Positions 1 to 9,453 of a stretch of 64,000 nucleotides of DNA are shown in pieces. The position numbers and the translations under genes were made by a program. The stretch's first letter is position 1; each line of letters begins with the position of its first letter. The notes beneath the pieces were generated by a model. It saw only the letters and a program-made list of their open reading frames with translations. It had not been told where the DNA came from and searched no databases. Origin of the DNA: Gammaproteobacteria bacterium (GTDB lineage Bacteria > Pseudomonadota > Gammaproteobacteria > HTCC5015); the NCBI GenBank assembly GCA_016928055.1, contig JAFGLM010000009.1, positions 60,536 through 124,535 of the forward strand. The letters run 5' to 3'.

Positions 1-2397
1 GGCCAACCCATCCCCATGGCCGGCGTTCCATATCACGCGGCAGAGAATTACCTCGCCAAACTGATTAAGCAAGGCGAATCTATAGTGATTTGTGAGCAGA
101 TAGGTGATCCGGGCGGCAATGGTCCCATGCAACGCGAAGTGACCCGTATTATTACGCCCGGCACGGTGACCGATGAGGCTTTACTGCAAGAACGACGTGC
201 CTCGCTGCTGGTGGCGGTTCACCGGCAAAAAGACCGCTATGGTCTGGCTTATCTTGACCTGAGTACCGGTGATTTCCGTCTCCTGGAGCTGGAAAATACT
301 CAGCAACTCTATAGCGAACTGGAAAGGCTGCAACCCGCCGAATTGCTACAGAGTGAAGATTGGCGTAACGACACTGAACTCCTGAATCGCTACAAGGTAC
401 AGGCACGCCCACCCTGGCATTTTGACCTCGACACCGCTTATCGCAACCTGACAGAACAGTTTGGCACCCGGGATTTACGAGGTTTTGGCTGCGAAAATCT
501 GCAACTGGCTATTGCTGCAGCCGGTTGCCTGCTCACCTACGTTCGGGAAACACAATTGGGGGCATTACCTCACTTACGCGGCCTGTTAACAGAGTCTCTC
601 GATAATACCTTGATAATGGATGCCGGCTGCCGACGCAACCTGGAACTCGAATCTGATCTGAGTGGTAATGCCGACAACAGTCTGCTTGGCTTGCTGGATC
701 GCTGCGTTACCGCGATGGGTAGTCGTTTATTAAAACGCTGGCTGGGACAACCCTTGCGTGATACAACCCAAATTGAGTCCCGTCAGCAGGCAGTGTTGGC
801 ATTGTTGCAACAGTACAACGCGCTGCGCGAAAATCTGCGAGCGGTGGGCGATATCGAACGCATTAGCGCTCGTATCGCACTCAATTCGGCACGGCCGCGC
901 GATTTGCTGGTCTTACGCGCGACACTCGACTGCTTACCGGACATTCAGCAATCATTTGTATCTGCTGATTCTGTGCTTTTGAAAACACTGCAAAATCAAC
1001 TGACTCGACCTGAATCTGAGGCTGAACTACTGCACAGTGCATTAATCGAAAATCCCCCGTTATTGATTCGTGACGGTGGTGTCATTGCCGCCGGTTACGA
1101 TAGTGAACTGGATGAACTGCGCGATTTAAGCAGCCATGCCGACCAGTTTTTAACGGATCTGGAAAATCGCGAACGCGAGCGTAGTGGCATCTCAAATCTA
1201 AAAGTCAGTTATAACCGGGTTCACGGTTATTACATTGAAATCAGTAAATCACATCTGGAAAAAGTGCCATTGTATTTTCAGCGCCGCCAGACCCTGAAAA
1301 GCGCAGAACGCTATATCACCCCGGAATTGAAAGAGTTTGAGGATAAGGTACTGAGTGCCAAACAACGTGCGCTAGCAAAGGAAAAACAGTTATATGAAGC
1401 GTTACTGCAAAAACTGGCGTTATCGTTGCCCCAATTCCAGACCATTGCACAAGCTCTCGCGCAACTCGATGTGCTCGCCTGTTTTGCAGAACGCGCCGAC
1501 AACCTGAATTACTGCTGTCCTGAACTGACGACAACACACGGCATATCGATAAAGGATGGTCGTCATCCGGTGGTTGAAGCGCTGTTGGATCAACCCTTCG
1601 TGCCGAATGATATTGAAATGCACGATGATCGTCGCATGCTCCTGATTACCGGCCCGAATATGGGTGGTAAGTCCACTTATATGCGCCAGATTGCACTCAT
1701 CGTTATTCTCGCCTGTAGCGGCAGTTTTGTACCGGCGACGGAAGCCCGCATCGGTCCCATTGACCGTATCTTTACCCGCATCGGAGCGTCCGATGATCTG
1801 GCAGGTGGTCGCTCGACATTTATGGTTGAAATGAGTGAAGCCGCCAATATTCTGCATAATGCCACCGCCAACAGTCTGGTATTAATGGATGAGGTGGGGC
1901 GCGGCACCAGCACCTTTGACGGCTTATCACTGGCCTGGGCCTGCGCCGAACAGCTGGCCTCCCAGATCAAGGCTTATACTCTGTTTGCCACACACTACTT
2001 TGAGCTAACGGCATTGGCAGACCATCTGCACTCAGTGAAAAATGTTCATCTTGACGCGATTGAACACCATGAAAATATTATTTTCATGCACGCCGTCAAG
2101 CCCGGTCCGGCCAATCAAAGTTATGGTTTACAGGTTGCCAAACTCGCCGGTGTACCCGGCGAAGTGATTGCCAAAGCGCGTATACAGCTCAAGCAACTGG
2201 AACAACACTCAGCAAAAATGCAAAATGACGCGCAACTGCAACTGGGATTATTTGAACAGGCTGCCGCTGACGCACAAACAGTAACCGATCCCCTGCGCGA
2301 AATGTTGCAGGAGCTTAATCCGGATCAATTAACACCTAGAAATGCTTTGGAATTACTGTATAAACTAAAAGGCCTGGGCGAACAGGAGAATAATTAA
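1..2397 (+). CDS. mutS: DNA mismatch repair protein MutS (5' end outside window)
   Basis: MutS recognises mismatches and small loops and starts methyl-directed repair with MutL. The reading frame is open from base 1, and the first visible residues, [18 protein letters not shown], belong to the N-terminal mismatch-binding domain. Compared with the usual ~850 residues, roughly 65 residues lie upstream, so the ATG at base 16 is internal. The connector, lever and clamp regions follow. The C-terminal ATPase shows the Walker A motif GPNMGGKST near base 1651, Walker [13 protein letters not shown], and the conserved histidine in FATHYFEL. The stop is two bases before nadK, and the nadK ribosome site (AGGAG) lies inside the last mutS codons, which suggests coupled translation. 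mutS beside nadK-recN is less usual than mutS near recA or rpoS. Confidence 0.97.
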   Translation, partial: GQPIPMAGVPYHAAENYLAKLIKQGESIVICEQIGDPGGNGPMQREVTRIITPGTVTDEALLQERRASLLVAVHRQKDRYGLAYLDLSTGDFRLLELENTQQLYSELERLQPAELLQSEDWRNDTELLNRYKVQARPPWHFDLDTAYRNLTEQFGTRDLRGFGCENLQLAIAAAGCLLTYVRETQLGALPHLRGLLTESLDNTLIMDAGCRRNLELESDLSGNADNSLLGLLDRCVTAMGSRLLKRWLGQPLRDTTQIESRQQAVLALLQQYNALRENLRAVGDIERISARIALNSARPRDLLVLRATLDCLPDIQQSFVSADSVLLKTLQNQLTRPESEAELLHSALIENPPLLIRDGGVIAAGYDSELDELRDLSSHADQFLTDLENRERERSGISNLKVSYNRVHGYYIEISKSHLEKVPLYFQRRQTLKSAERYITPELKEFEDKVLSAKQRALAKEKQLYEALLQKLALSLPQFQTIAQALAQLDVLACFAERADNLNYCCPELTTTHGISIKDGRHPVVEALLDQPFVPNDIEMHDDRRMLLITGPNMGGKSTYMRQIALIVILACSGSFVPATEARIGPIDRIFTRIGASDDLAGGRSTFMVEMSEAANILHNATANSLVLMDEVGRGTSTFDGLSLAWACAEQLASQIKAYTLFATHYFELTALADHLHSVKNVHLDAIEHHENIIFMHAVKPGPANQSYGLQVAKLAGVPGEVIAKARIQLKQLEQHSAKMQNDAQLQLGLFEQAAADAQTVTDPLREMLQELNPDQLTPRNALELLYKLKGLGEQENN

Positions 2398-2399
2398 TA

Positions 2400-3287
2400 A
2401 TGACTGAATTCAAACGGATTGCACTGGTGCGCAATGAGAAGGTTGATCCCGGCGATATGCTGGTTCGTCTGGCTGATTTTCTGGTGCAAAAAGACTGTAC
2501 AGTGTTGCCGGAAAAAAGCTGTGCCGGTGCCCTGGGCGATGAGATCTATCCGCTTTACAGTTTTGAACAATTGCATGAAGCCGATCTGGCGATTGTCATT
2601 GGTGGCGACGGCACCTTGTTGAATGCGGCACGCAATCTAGCGCCTTATGGTGTACCGATCGTAGGTATCAATATGGGGCGTTTGGGTTTTCTGGTTGATG
2701 TATCACCCGACGATTTGCTTGGCAGTATGCAGGAAATATTGCAGGGCAATTTTATCTCTGAACACCGGCTCATGCTGCGGGCTGAAGTCCTACGTGAAGA
2801 CAAGCTGATTGCCGAACATCTGGCTTTTAATGATGTGGTCGTGAATAACCAGTACCAGGCTCGCATGATTGAATTCAATACCCACGCCAATGACCGTTAT
2901 GTCAATCACGAGCGGGCGGACGGTATTGTGGTGGCCACACCTACCGGCTCCACTGCGTATGCGCTATCTTCCGGTGGACCGATCCTGCATCCTGCGCTGG
3001 AAGCACTCGCTCTGGTTCCCATTTGTCCGCACACCCTCAATCACCGGCCGCTGGTTATCGATGCCAGCGTGACCATCACCGTGGCCATTGACCCGGAATG
3101 CACAGTCGAAGCGCAAGTCAGTTTTGACGGTCAGGCCAATTGCAACCTGCAGGCGGGTGATCGTGTGCGTATCCGGCGTAGTGAAACCCGCGTGGAGTTA
3201 CTGCACCCGCAAGGCTATGAGTTCTACGATATCCTGCGCGCCAAACTGCGCTGGGGTAAGCAACCTGGACGAACCCCACCGAGATAA
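2400..3287 (+). CDS. nadK: NAD kinase
   Basis: This cytoplasmic enzyme phosphorylates NAD to NADP using ATP and so sets the NADPH pool. The 295 residues match the usual bacterial length. Family motifs are visible: GGDGTLLNAAR near residue 63, NMGRLGFLVDV near 95, and the substrate loop ATPTGSTAYALSSGGP near 178. The ATG follows an AGGAG inside the end of mutS, and recN begins eight bases after the stop. The nadK-recN pair is a common gammaproteobacterial arrangement. Nothing unusual is seen in the protein. Confidence 0.97.
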   Translation: MTEFKRIALVRNEKVDPGDMLVRLADFLVQKDCTVLPEKSCAGALGDEIYPLYSFEQLHEADLAIVIGGDGTLLNAARNLAPYGVPIVGINMGRLGFLVDVSPDDLLGSMQEILQGNFISEHRLMLRAEVLREDKLIAEHLAFNDVVVNNQYQARMIEFNTHANDRYVNHERADGIVVATPTGSTAYALSSGGPILHPALEALALVPICPHTLNHRPLVIDASVTITVAIDPECTVEAQVSFDGQANCNLQAGDRVRIRRSETRVELLHPQGYEFYDILRAKLRWGKQPGRTPPR

Positions 3288-3295
3288 ACCGGAAT

Positions 3296-5008
3296 ATGCT
3301 TAAGCATCTGCGCATTCAGAATTTCGCCATTATCGATGAGCTGGAACTCGAATTCGGCCCGGGTATGACGGCGCTGACCGGTGAAACGGGGGCTGGTAAA
3401 TCGATATTGCTCGATGCCCTGGGTCTGGTGCTGGGTGACCGAGCAGACAGCAACAGCTTGCGCGAAGGCAGTCAACGCGCGGAAATCTGTGCCACCTTTG
3501 ATATCCGAAATCATGTTGAGGCCAATCAATGGCTGCAACAGCAGGCACTTGATTGTGACAGGGAATGCATTCTACGTCGTGTTATCAGTCTTGACGGTCC
3601 TTCCAAAGCCTTTATCAACGGTTCCCCGGTTACCCTGCAATCGATTCGCGAACTGGCTGAAATGCTGGTGACAATTCACGGACAACATGAACATCAAGCT
3701 TTGTTAAAACGGGATATTCAACGGCAGAGACTCGACGATTACGCTGGTAACCAGTCGTTACTGGAAAAGGTAAATTCAGCATATGCTCAATGGCATGAAC
3801 AACAGACTCGTTTAAATCATTTGCAGTCCGCGGAACAAGACCGAACTGCACGCCTGGAATTATTACGTTTTCAGGCACAGGAATTTGAATTACTGGCACT
3901 GGTTGACAACGAGTGGTCAGCGCTGTTGGAAGAACATCAACGTTTGGCCCATGCCAGCAAATTGCTGGCTGCTGCAACCGAGGCCCTTACCGTTATCTAC
4001 GATGATGATGAATCGTTGCACCATACCTTAAGCCAGCAGCAGCAACACATTCAGGAAAGCAGCCACTACGACGCGACCTTGAATAATATCGCTGAGTCCC
4101 TGAGCGGCGCGCTCATTCAAATCGACGAAGCCGCCGGCCAGTTGCGCGATTATTTATCAGACCTGGATCTGGATCCCGGTCGCCTGGAATGGCTGGAAGA
4201 CCGCATGGGTGCAATACACGATCTGGCACGTAAGCATCGTGTTGAGCCGGAGCAATTGCCGGATGTTGCAGCAATGGTAACGACCGAGTTATCTGATCTT
4301 GAACATGCTGATGAGCGTATCGAATCACTGACGGCAGAATGCGCGCGGTTACGGCAGGCATACGTTGATACCGCAAATATGTTGAGCCAGGCTCGGCATC
4401 GGGCCGCTGAGCAATTATCGAAAGCGGTCAGCGCGTCAATGGAAACACTGGGCATGAAAGGCGGCCAGTTTCAAGTTGAACTGTCAGCACGCACTATCAA
4501 CATCGATAATGGCGATGGTTTTTCCGTTAACGGTATCGACATCATTGAATATCAGGTCAGCGCCAATCCGGGCCAGAGCCTGAAACCGCTGAGCAAAGTG
4601 GCGTCCGGTGGTGAACTATCTCGCATCAGCCTGGCTATTCAGATGATTACAGCCAGTAATGAACCGATTCCGTCACTGATCTTTGACGAAGTGGATGCGG
4701 GCGTTGGCGGCCGCATTGCTGAAATCGTCGGCAATCACCTGCGTCAACTCGGCGAACAACGACAGGTTTTTTGTGTCACGCATCTGGCGCAAGTTGCTTC
4801 ACAGGCACATAACCACTTCCGAGTATTAAAACTGACGGTGCAGGATGCGATGCAACATACGCAAACACGCGTAATTCCGCTAAACGAAGAAGAACGGATT
4901 AACGAGATAGCGCGGATGTTAGGAGGCGTTGAAATAACCGAAACAACCCGCAACCATGCCGAGGAAATGATCGACCGCGCCAGGCGGACATTGAAAAACA
5001 GTGCCTGA
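3296..5008 (+). CDS. recN: DNA repair protein RecN
   Basis: RecN is an SMC-like ATPase that helps hold and process DNA ends during double-strand break repair. At 570 residues it is close to the usual ~555. The N-terminal half-site has Walker A GETGAGKSILLDALGL near residue 30 and a Q-loop with HGQHEHQALL. A long coiled-coil middle (about 155-380) follows, then the signature LSRISLAIQM and Walker B SLIFDEVDAGVGG. It is the third gene of a mutS-nadK-recN run and converges end to end with fur: its stop is the base before the fur stop. No LexA box is claimed, because the promoter would lie inside nadK or upstream. Confidence 0.97.
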   Translation: MLKHLRIQNFAIIDELELEFGPGMTALTGETGAGKSILLDALGLVLGDRADSNSLREGSQRAEICATFDIRNHVEANQWLQQQALDCDRECILRRVISLDGPSKAFINGSPVTLQSIRELAEMLVTIHGQHEHQALLKRDIQRQRLDDYAGNQSLLEKVNSAYAQWHEQQTRLNHLQSAEQDRTARLELLRFQAQEFELLALVDNEWSALLEEHQRLAHASKLLAAATEALTVIYDDDESLHHTLSQQQQHIQESSHYDATLNNIAESLSGALIQIDEAAGQLRDYLSDLDLDPGRLEWLEDRMGAIHDLARKHRVEPEQLPDVAAMVTTELSDLEHADERIESLTAECARLRQAYVDTANMLSQARHRAAEQLSKAVSASMETLGMKGGQFQVELSARTINIDNGDGFSVNGIDIIEYQVSANPGQSLKPLSKVASGGELSRISLAIQMITASNEPIPSLIFDEVDAGVGGRIAEIVGNHLRQLGEQRQVFCVTHLAQVASQAHNHFRVLKLTVQDAMQHTQTRVIPLNEEERINEIARMLGGVEITETTRNHAEEMIDRARRTLKNSA

Positions 5009-5434
5009 TTAAGAGTCGTTTTCGCGACATTTGCCGTTCAGGCATTCACCATAAAGAATCATGCTGTGATCGGTTAACTTGAAACCCTTTTTTTTGGCAA
5101 TTTCCTGTTGGTGCTTTTCGATAACCTCGTCAAAAAATTCAACAACCTTGCCACATTTTGTGCATACCAGATGATCGTGGTGACCGCCGCTATCCAGTTC
5201 AAACACTGCCTGACCACTTTCAAAGTGATGTCGCTTGATCAATCCGGCCGCCTCAAACTGGGTTAAAACCCGGTATACCGTCGCCAGACCGATTTCTTCG
5301 CCTGAATCCAGAAAGCTTTTATAGATTTCTTCAGCCGACAAATGGGCGCCGTCACTTTTCACTAAAATATCCAGTATCCTCAACCTTGGTAAGGTTACTT
5401 TCAGACCGGCTTTTTTAATGTCATTCGATTCCAA
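5009..5434 (-). CDS. fur: Ferric uptake regulator Fur
   Basis: Fur is the iron-responsive repressor that binds operators when loaded with Fe2+. The N-terminal winged helix starts KKAGLKVTLPRLRILDIL, almost as in enteric Fur. The dimerisation domain carries the metal ligands in GGHHDHLVC and the CTKCG pair, and a final C-x4-C pair sits near the end. The frame is open back to a TTG at 5473. I prefer the TTG at 5434, giving MESNDIKKAG and 141 residues, because GGGAG lies about seven bases upstream and this matches where the family begins. A TTG start is slightly unusual. The gene is divergent from bamE across about 70 bases. I see no convincing Fur box in that gap, so autoregulation is not supported here. 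Confidence 0.95.
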   Translation of the reverse strand: MESNDIKKAGLKVTLPRLRILDILVKSDGAHLSAEEIYKSFLDSGEEIGLATVYRVLTQFEAAGLIKRHHFESGQAVFELDSGGHHDHLVCTKCGKVVEFFDEVIEKHQQEIAKKKGFKLTDHSMILYGECLNGKCRENDS

Positions 5435-5507
5435 GGGCGACTCCCGCAATTTCAGCTGTGCTATTATCGCCAATTCTCAGTTCAATATATACCAATGGAG
5501 TTTCTCT

Positions 5508-5888
5508 GTGTTCTGGCGCTGCGTAGTAGCTATTTGTTGTCTGGTCTTTGTGCTATCCACTCCGGCCTGTATTCGTCCACATAAAGCCCCTATTAGTCAG
5601 GGAAACCTCTTACGTGATGAAGATATCGAGCGCCTGAAAATCGGCATGACGCGTGAACAGGTCGTCTTTTTGATCGGACAACCCATTCTTACGCAGCCGT
5701 TTGAGAAATCCCGTTGGGATTATGTGTTTATGTCGCGCCGCGGTTATCAGGATCCGGTTCGTAAAAACCTGACTTTGTATTTCGATAATGAAAAACTGAT
5801 CAAGATGGACAATCAATATCCAGGTGCTAAACCGGATGATATGGTAGCCACTTCCGACATCAAAGCCTCTGCCGACGACGAAGAATAG
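5508..5888 (+). CDS. bamE: Outer membrane assembly lipoprotein BamE (SmpA)
   Basis: BamE is a small accessory lipoprotein of the BAM complex that folds outer-membrane beta-barrels. The mature core fits the SmpA/OmlA family: ISQGNLLRDEDIERLKIGMT, then REQVVFLIGQP and a WDYVF strand. The frame is open upstream to 5418, but the likely start is the GTG at 5508, with GGAG seven bases before it. That start gives a hydrophobic signal sequence ending in STPAC, a weak but plausible lipobox. The predicted product is 126 residues. It is divergent from fur and converges with rnfH across five bases. In most gammaproteobacteria bamE sits beside rnfH and recN, and that holds here with fur inserted. Confidence 0.92.
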   Translation: MFWRCVVAICCLVFVLSTPACIRPHKAPISQGNLLRDEDIERLKIGMTREQVVFLIGQPILTQPFEKSRWDYVFMSRRGYQDPVRKNLTLYFDNEKLIKMDNQYPGAKPDDMVATSDIKASADDEE

Positions 5889-5893
5889 TACTT

Positions 5894-6172
5894 TTATCGG
5901 TTTTGGTCTTTTTCCGCGCGTTGCCGTCTGGCCTGTTTTGGGTCAGCCAATAATTTTCGATATATTTCAACGCGATCACCCTCGCGTAAGGTATCGTCCA
6001 AACGACCCAGTTTGCCGAACACGCCCACCTTGTTCACCGCAAGATCAATTTCGGGATAACGTTCCAGAACGCCTGACTGCTCGATTGCCTTATTTAGTGT
6101 AATGCCCGGCTCCGCATCCAGCTCAATAATGACCTGTTCATTGGGTAAGGCATAAGCGACTTCGATACGCAT
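5894..6172 (-). CDS. rnfH: RnfH family ubiquitin-like protein
   Basis: RnfH proteins are small beta-grasp (ubiquitin/ThiS-like) proteins of unsettled function, often next to ratA and smpB and sometimes in rnf operons. The 92 residues have the family pattern: an N-terminal MRIEVAYALPNEQ strand, DLAVNKVGVFGKLGRLD in the middle, and LREGDRVEIYRKLLADPK near the end, followed by a charged tail. The usual neighbour ratA is missing. The gene directly upstream on the same strand is a sodium symporter, nine bases away, so the two are probably co-transcribed. Confidence 0.9.
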   Translation of the reverse strand: MRIEVAYALPNEQVIIELDAEPGITLNKAIEQSGVLERYPEIDLAVNKVGVFGKLGRLDDTLREGDRVEIYRKLLADPKQARRQRAEKDQNR

Positions 6173-6180
6173 CGTTTTCC

Positions 6181-7611
6181 CTAGTCAATCAAACCAAGCA
6201 TATTAAATACGCCTATGGTATGCAGAAAAATAATGACTACTGCAACCGGCGCGATAAAACGCAATATGAAATACCACAGATTAAAATGGTGATTATCCAG
6301 TGCCAGTTCATCTTCACACGATTCGCGTTTCATTAAATGCGCGGCAAATAAAGCGATGAGTAAGCCTCCCAACGGCAACATAACATTGGCGGTTAAAAAT
6401 TCGACGATGTTAAAAAAGGTTTTGTTCTCCCAGAGCAGAAACTGCACCTTGCCCAGGTCCAACTTTTGTGTCCATTTGTAATCGGCCCATAAATTAAACG
6501 AGAAAACAGTGCCCAGACCCAACAGCCAGACGACACCACCACAAAGTCTTGCTGCCTGGGCCCGATCCCAGTGTTTGTTTTCCACTAACCAGGCCACCGG
6601 CGGTTCCAGTAATGATATGGCTGAAGTGATGGCGGCAAATGCCAGTAAAACAAAAAATAACGTTCCGATTAGCGCACCCATTGGCAAACTGTTAAACGCC
6701 AACGGTAAAGTGGTAAAAACCAGACCTGCACCCTGGGCCGGCTCCATGTTGTTGGCAAAAACAATTGGGAAGATTACCAAACCCGCCATCAATGCAACCA
6801 CTGTATCCGACATTGCCACCACGATTGTGGTGCGAGCGATGGATGCGCCTTTGGGCAAATACGAGCCATACATCATAATCGCACCCATACCGAGGCTGAG
6901 TGAGAAAAACGCCATTCCCATCGCCGCTAAAATGCTTTCGCCACGGAATTTGCTGAAATCCGGAATAAACATAAACTTCAGTCCATCAACAAACGAATCC
7001 AGCGTCAGCACGTATAAAAACAGGACCACTAAAATTCCGAATAACGCCGGCATCATATAACGCACAGCCTTTTCCAGACCATGTTCGACCCCGCGGGCAA
7101 CAATCGCCACTGTCGCCACCATAAAAATCGTATGCCAGGCAATCAAACGTTCCGGATCGCTGATCAGCGCGGTAAAAACACTTTCAACTTCAATCGCATC
7201 CATACCATGGAAAACACTACCCAGCATGCGAGGGATGTAAGCCAGGATCCAGCCCGCTACCACTGAGTAGTAAGAAAGAATCAGAAAACCTGCCGCGATG
7301 CCCATGCGGCCCACCCAGGCCCAACGAGCCGACTGCTGTTCCTGAATCGCAAGGTCGCGCATGGTATCGATTGGATTACGCTGCGCCCGACGGCCTAGCA
7401 TCACTTCAGCCATCATGATCGGGATTCCGATCAGGAAAACACAGGCGATATAGATAAATACAAATGCTCCACCACCGTTTTCACCGGTGACATAGGGAAA
7501 CCGCCAGATGTTACCCAGCCCTACCGCTGAACCAGTCGCCGCCAGAATGAAGGCCACACGCGATGTCCACAAACCGCGAACTGCAGGTACTTCAGAGCCT
7601 GTTCCCGACAT
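6181..7611 (-). CDS. Sodium-dependent transporter, NSS/SNF family
   Basis: This is an inner-membrane symporter of the neurotransmitter:sodium symporter family, which in bacteria mostly moves amino acids with Na+. The first helix holds the sodium and substrate site motif GSAVGLGNIWRFPYVTGENG, a family hallmark. About twelve hydrophobic helices follow, ending close to the C-terminus. The frame is open upstream to 7710, but the ATG at 7611 (MSGTGSEVPAVRGLW) is preferred because the family begins just before helix 1. The product is 476 residues. It occupies the place where ratA normally lies between smpB and rnfH. The substrate cannot be read from the sequence. Confidence 0.93.
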   Translation of the reverse strand: MSGTGSEVPAVRGLWTSRVAFILAATGSAVGLGNIWRFPYVTGENGGGAFVFIYIACVFLIGIPIMMAEVMLGRRAQRNPIDTMRDLAIQEQQSARWAWVGRMGIAAGFLILSYYSVVAGWILAYIPRMLGSVFHGMDAIEVESVFTALISDPERLIAWHTIFMVATVAIVARGVEHGLEKAVRYMMPALFGILVVLFLYVLTLDSFVDGLKFMFIPDFSKFRGESILAAMGMAFFSLSLGMGAIMMYGSYLPKGASIARTTIVVAMSDTVVALMAGLVIFPIVFANNMEPAQGAGLVFTTLPLAFNSLPMGALIGTLFFVLLAFAAITSAISLLEPPVAWLVENKHWDRAQAARLCGGVVWLLGLGTVFSFNLWADYKWTQKLDLGKVQFLLWENKTFFNIVEFLTANVMLPLGGLLIALFAAHLMKRESCEDELALDNHHFNLWYFILRFIAPVAVVIIFLHTIGVFNMLGLID

Positions 7612-7774
7612 ATTCACTCTCACTTGCTTCCAAAAGCGGGTAGTTTGACCAAAACTATCGTTTGTCTCAAGCTTGCGTGATGAAAACCTGCGATTGGCCC
7701 ACAGTTGCATTCACGGGAATAGAACGCGTATTGTAGGCGGCCTTGCAAAAACAACGGAAAAACAGCAGAAAAAA

Positions 7775-8251
7775 ATGGCTAGCAAACCGGACAAAAACAA
7801 CCACAGCAAAACCATTGCTCTGAATAAAAAAGCGCGTCACGAGTTTCATATCGAGGAAAAACTTGAAGCGGGCCTGGCACTGCAAGGCTGGGAAGTTAAA
7901 AGCCTGCGCGCAGGGCGCGCGCAGCTGCAGGAAGCCTATGTTTACATCAAAGACGCGGAAGCCTGGTTGTTTGGCGCGCATATCACAGCCCTGCCAACCG
8001 CATCCACGCACATCAAACCGGATCCCAGCCGAACCCGAAAACTGCTGTTACACAAAAGCGAACTCAACAAACTGATTGGTGCCACCGAACGTAAGGGCTA
8101 TACCCTGGTACCGCTGGCACTATACTGGAAACAGGGCAAAGCCAAACTGGAAATCGGACTGGCCAAAGGCAAACAGGCGCATGATAAACGCGCCGACGAA
8201 AAGAATCGTGATTGGTCGCGGGATAAACAACGGATTATGAAACGCGGCTAA
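7775..8251 (+). CDS. smpB: SsrA-binding protein SmpB
   Basis: SmpB carries tmRNA to stalled ribosomes for trans-translation. The start is the ATG at 7775, giving 158 residues; an in-frame extension to 7673 overlaps the divergent transporter and is not family-like. Family motifs are present: [34 protein letters not shown], and the basic tail [16 protein letters not shown], which enters the decoding site. It is divergent from the symporter and converges with dnaQ across 18 bases. No tmRNA gene follows it in this window. Confidence 0.97.
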   Translation: MASKPDKNNHSKTIALNKKARHEFHIEEKLEAGLALQGWEVKSLRAGRAQLQEAYVYIKDAEAWLFGAHITALPTASTHIKPDPSRTRKLLLHKSELNKLIGATERKGYTLVPLALYWKQGKAKLEIGLAKGKQAHDKRADEKNRDWSRDKQRIMKRG

Positions 8252-8269
8252 AACCGAAGATAAAGAACA

Positions 8270-8992
8270 TTAGTCAAGCAACTCACCCCAAACACAAACC
8301 CCGCTACTCTTTCGAATATTTTCCAGCACTGCATCATGCTCAGCCAATTCTTCAGAAGTCGCATGTTGCACCGTTAATCTAAGCCCATCCTGTATCCGTT
8401 GTTGCTGTTGTCGCTTTTTATTATTGACACTCGAATCGTCTTTATCCAACTGCAACGCAACCTGACCACCGGTCATGGTCAGGTAAAGGTCAGCCAGGAT
8501 TTCGGCATCAAGCAAAGCACCGTGCAAGGTGCGCTGTGAATTATCAATTGCATAACGCTTACATAAAGCATCCAGTGAATTTCGCTGGCCCGGGTGCATT
8601 TTGCGCGCCATCGCCAGGGTATCGGTTACGGAGCAATAGTGCTCAAGCGTTGGGCATTCAGGATCAATAATTCTGAGCTCATGATTTAAAAAACCCACAT
8701 CGAAAGGGGCGTTGTGAATGATTAATTCAGCACCTTTTATAAACTCCAGAAAACTTTGCACAATATCTTTGAAGTGGGGCTTTTCCTGTAAAAATTCATT
8801 GGTAATACCATGCACTTCCATTGCACCGGCATCGATGTCGCGATCGGGTTGCAGGTACTGGTGATAATGTTTCCCCGTAAGACGACGATTAATAATCTCA
8901 ACGCAACCGATTTCGATAATCCGATGCCCTTCTTCCGGTGTCAGCCCGGTGGTTTCGGTATCCAGTACGATTTGTCGTGCGATTTCATTCAT
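8270..8992 (-). CDS. dnaQ: DNA polymerase III epsilon subunit (3'-5' proofreading exonuclease)
   Basis: This is the proofreading exonuclease of the replicative polymerase. It shows the DEDDh pattern: Exo I IVLDTETTGLTPEEGHRI, Exo II HNAPFDVGFLNHEL, and the Exo III histidine and aspartate in LHGALLDAEILADLYL. The C-terminal tail after residue ~190 is flexible, as expected for the part that binds the alpha subunit. The start is set at the ATG at 8992 (MNEIARQIV), with AAAGGA about nine bases upstream; the frame extends to 9070 but would overlap rnhA. rnhA lies 13 bases upstream on the same strand. Here the two genes run in tandem; in E. coli they are divergent. Confidence 0.96.
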   Translation of the reverse strand: MNEIARQIVLDTETTGLTPEEGHRIIEIGCVEIINRRLTGKHYHQYLQPDRDIDAGAMEVHGITNEFLQEKPHFKDIVQSFLEFIKGAELIIHNAPFDVGFLNHELRIIDPECPTLEHYCSVTDTLAMARKMHPGQRNSLDALCKRYAIDNSQRTLHGALLDAEILADLYLTMTGGQVALQLDKDDSSVNNKKRQQQQRIQDGLRLTVQHATSEELAEHDAVLENIRKSSGVCVWGELLD

Positions 8993-9005
8993 TGGTGACA
9001 ATCCT

Positions 9006-9452
9006 TTAACGGCTCGCTTGCATTTCATCGATGGCGCGATTGGCCAGTTGATCAACACGTTCATTTTCATCGTGGCCGCTATGACCTTTTACCCAACGCC
9101 AGTCAATCTGATGTGGTTGCGCTGCGGCATCCAGCCGTTTCCATAAATCAACATTCAACACCGGTTTTTTGGCTGCGGTTCTCCAGTCGCGCATCTTCCA
9201 CTGCGGCAACCATTCGGTGATGCCTTTTTTGACATAGATTGAATCAGTCGTTAACACCACCCGACAGGGCTTTTTGAGTTGTTCAAGTGCGACAATGGCT
9301 GCCATCAGCTCCATACGATTATTCGTCGTGTTTAATTCCGCTCCGTAAAGCTCTTTTTCATTATTATTGCTGCGTAATAATGCGCCCCAGCCTCCCGGTC
9401 CGGGATTACCGCGACAGGCACCATCGGTAAAAACTTCGACTTTCTCCGCCAA
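9006..9452 (-). CDS. rnhA: Ribonuclease HI
   Basis: RNase HI cuts the RNA strand of RNA-DNA hybrids. The 148 residues match the family. All four acidic catalytic residues are visible in order: D in [19 protein letters not shown] in [10 protein letters not shown] in LTTDSIYV, and the final D in [10 protein letters not shown] after the HSGHD loop. It is read with the upstream methyltransferase gene, one base away, and with dnaQ downstream. This methyltransferase-rnhA-dnaQ grouping is conserved in gammaproteobacteria. Confidence 0.97.
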   Translation of the reverse strand: MAEKVEVFTDGACRGNPGPGGWGALLRSNNNEKELYGAELNTTNNRMELMAAIVALEQLKKPCRVVLTTDSIYVKKGITEWLPQWKMRDWRTAAKKPVLNVDLWKRLDAAAQPHQIDWRWVKGHSGHDENERVDQLANRAIDEMQASR

Positions 9453-9453
9453 T

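Noticed and set aside
1420..1857. Minus-strand 145-codon frame inside mutS
   Set aside because: It lies wholly within the conserved MutS ATPase coding region and has no family features or ribosome site; it is a shadow frame.
8252..8269. tmRNA gene expected after smpB
   Set aside because: Only 18 bases separate smpB from the convergent dnaQ gene; there is no room and no tmRNA-like end.
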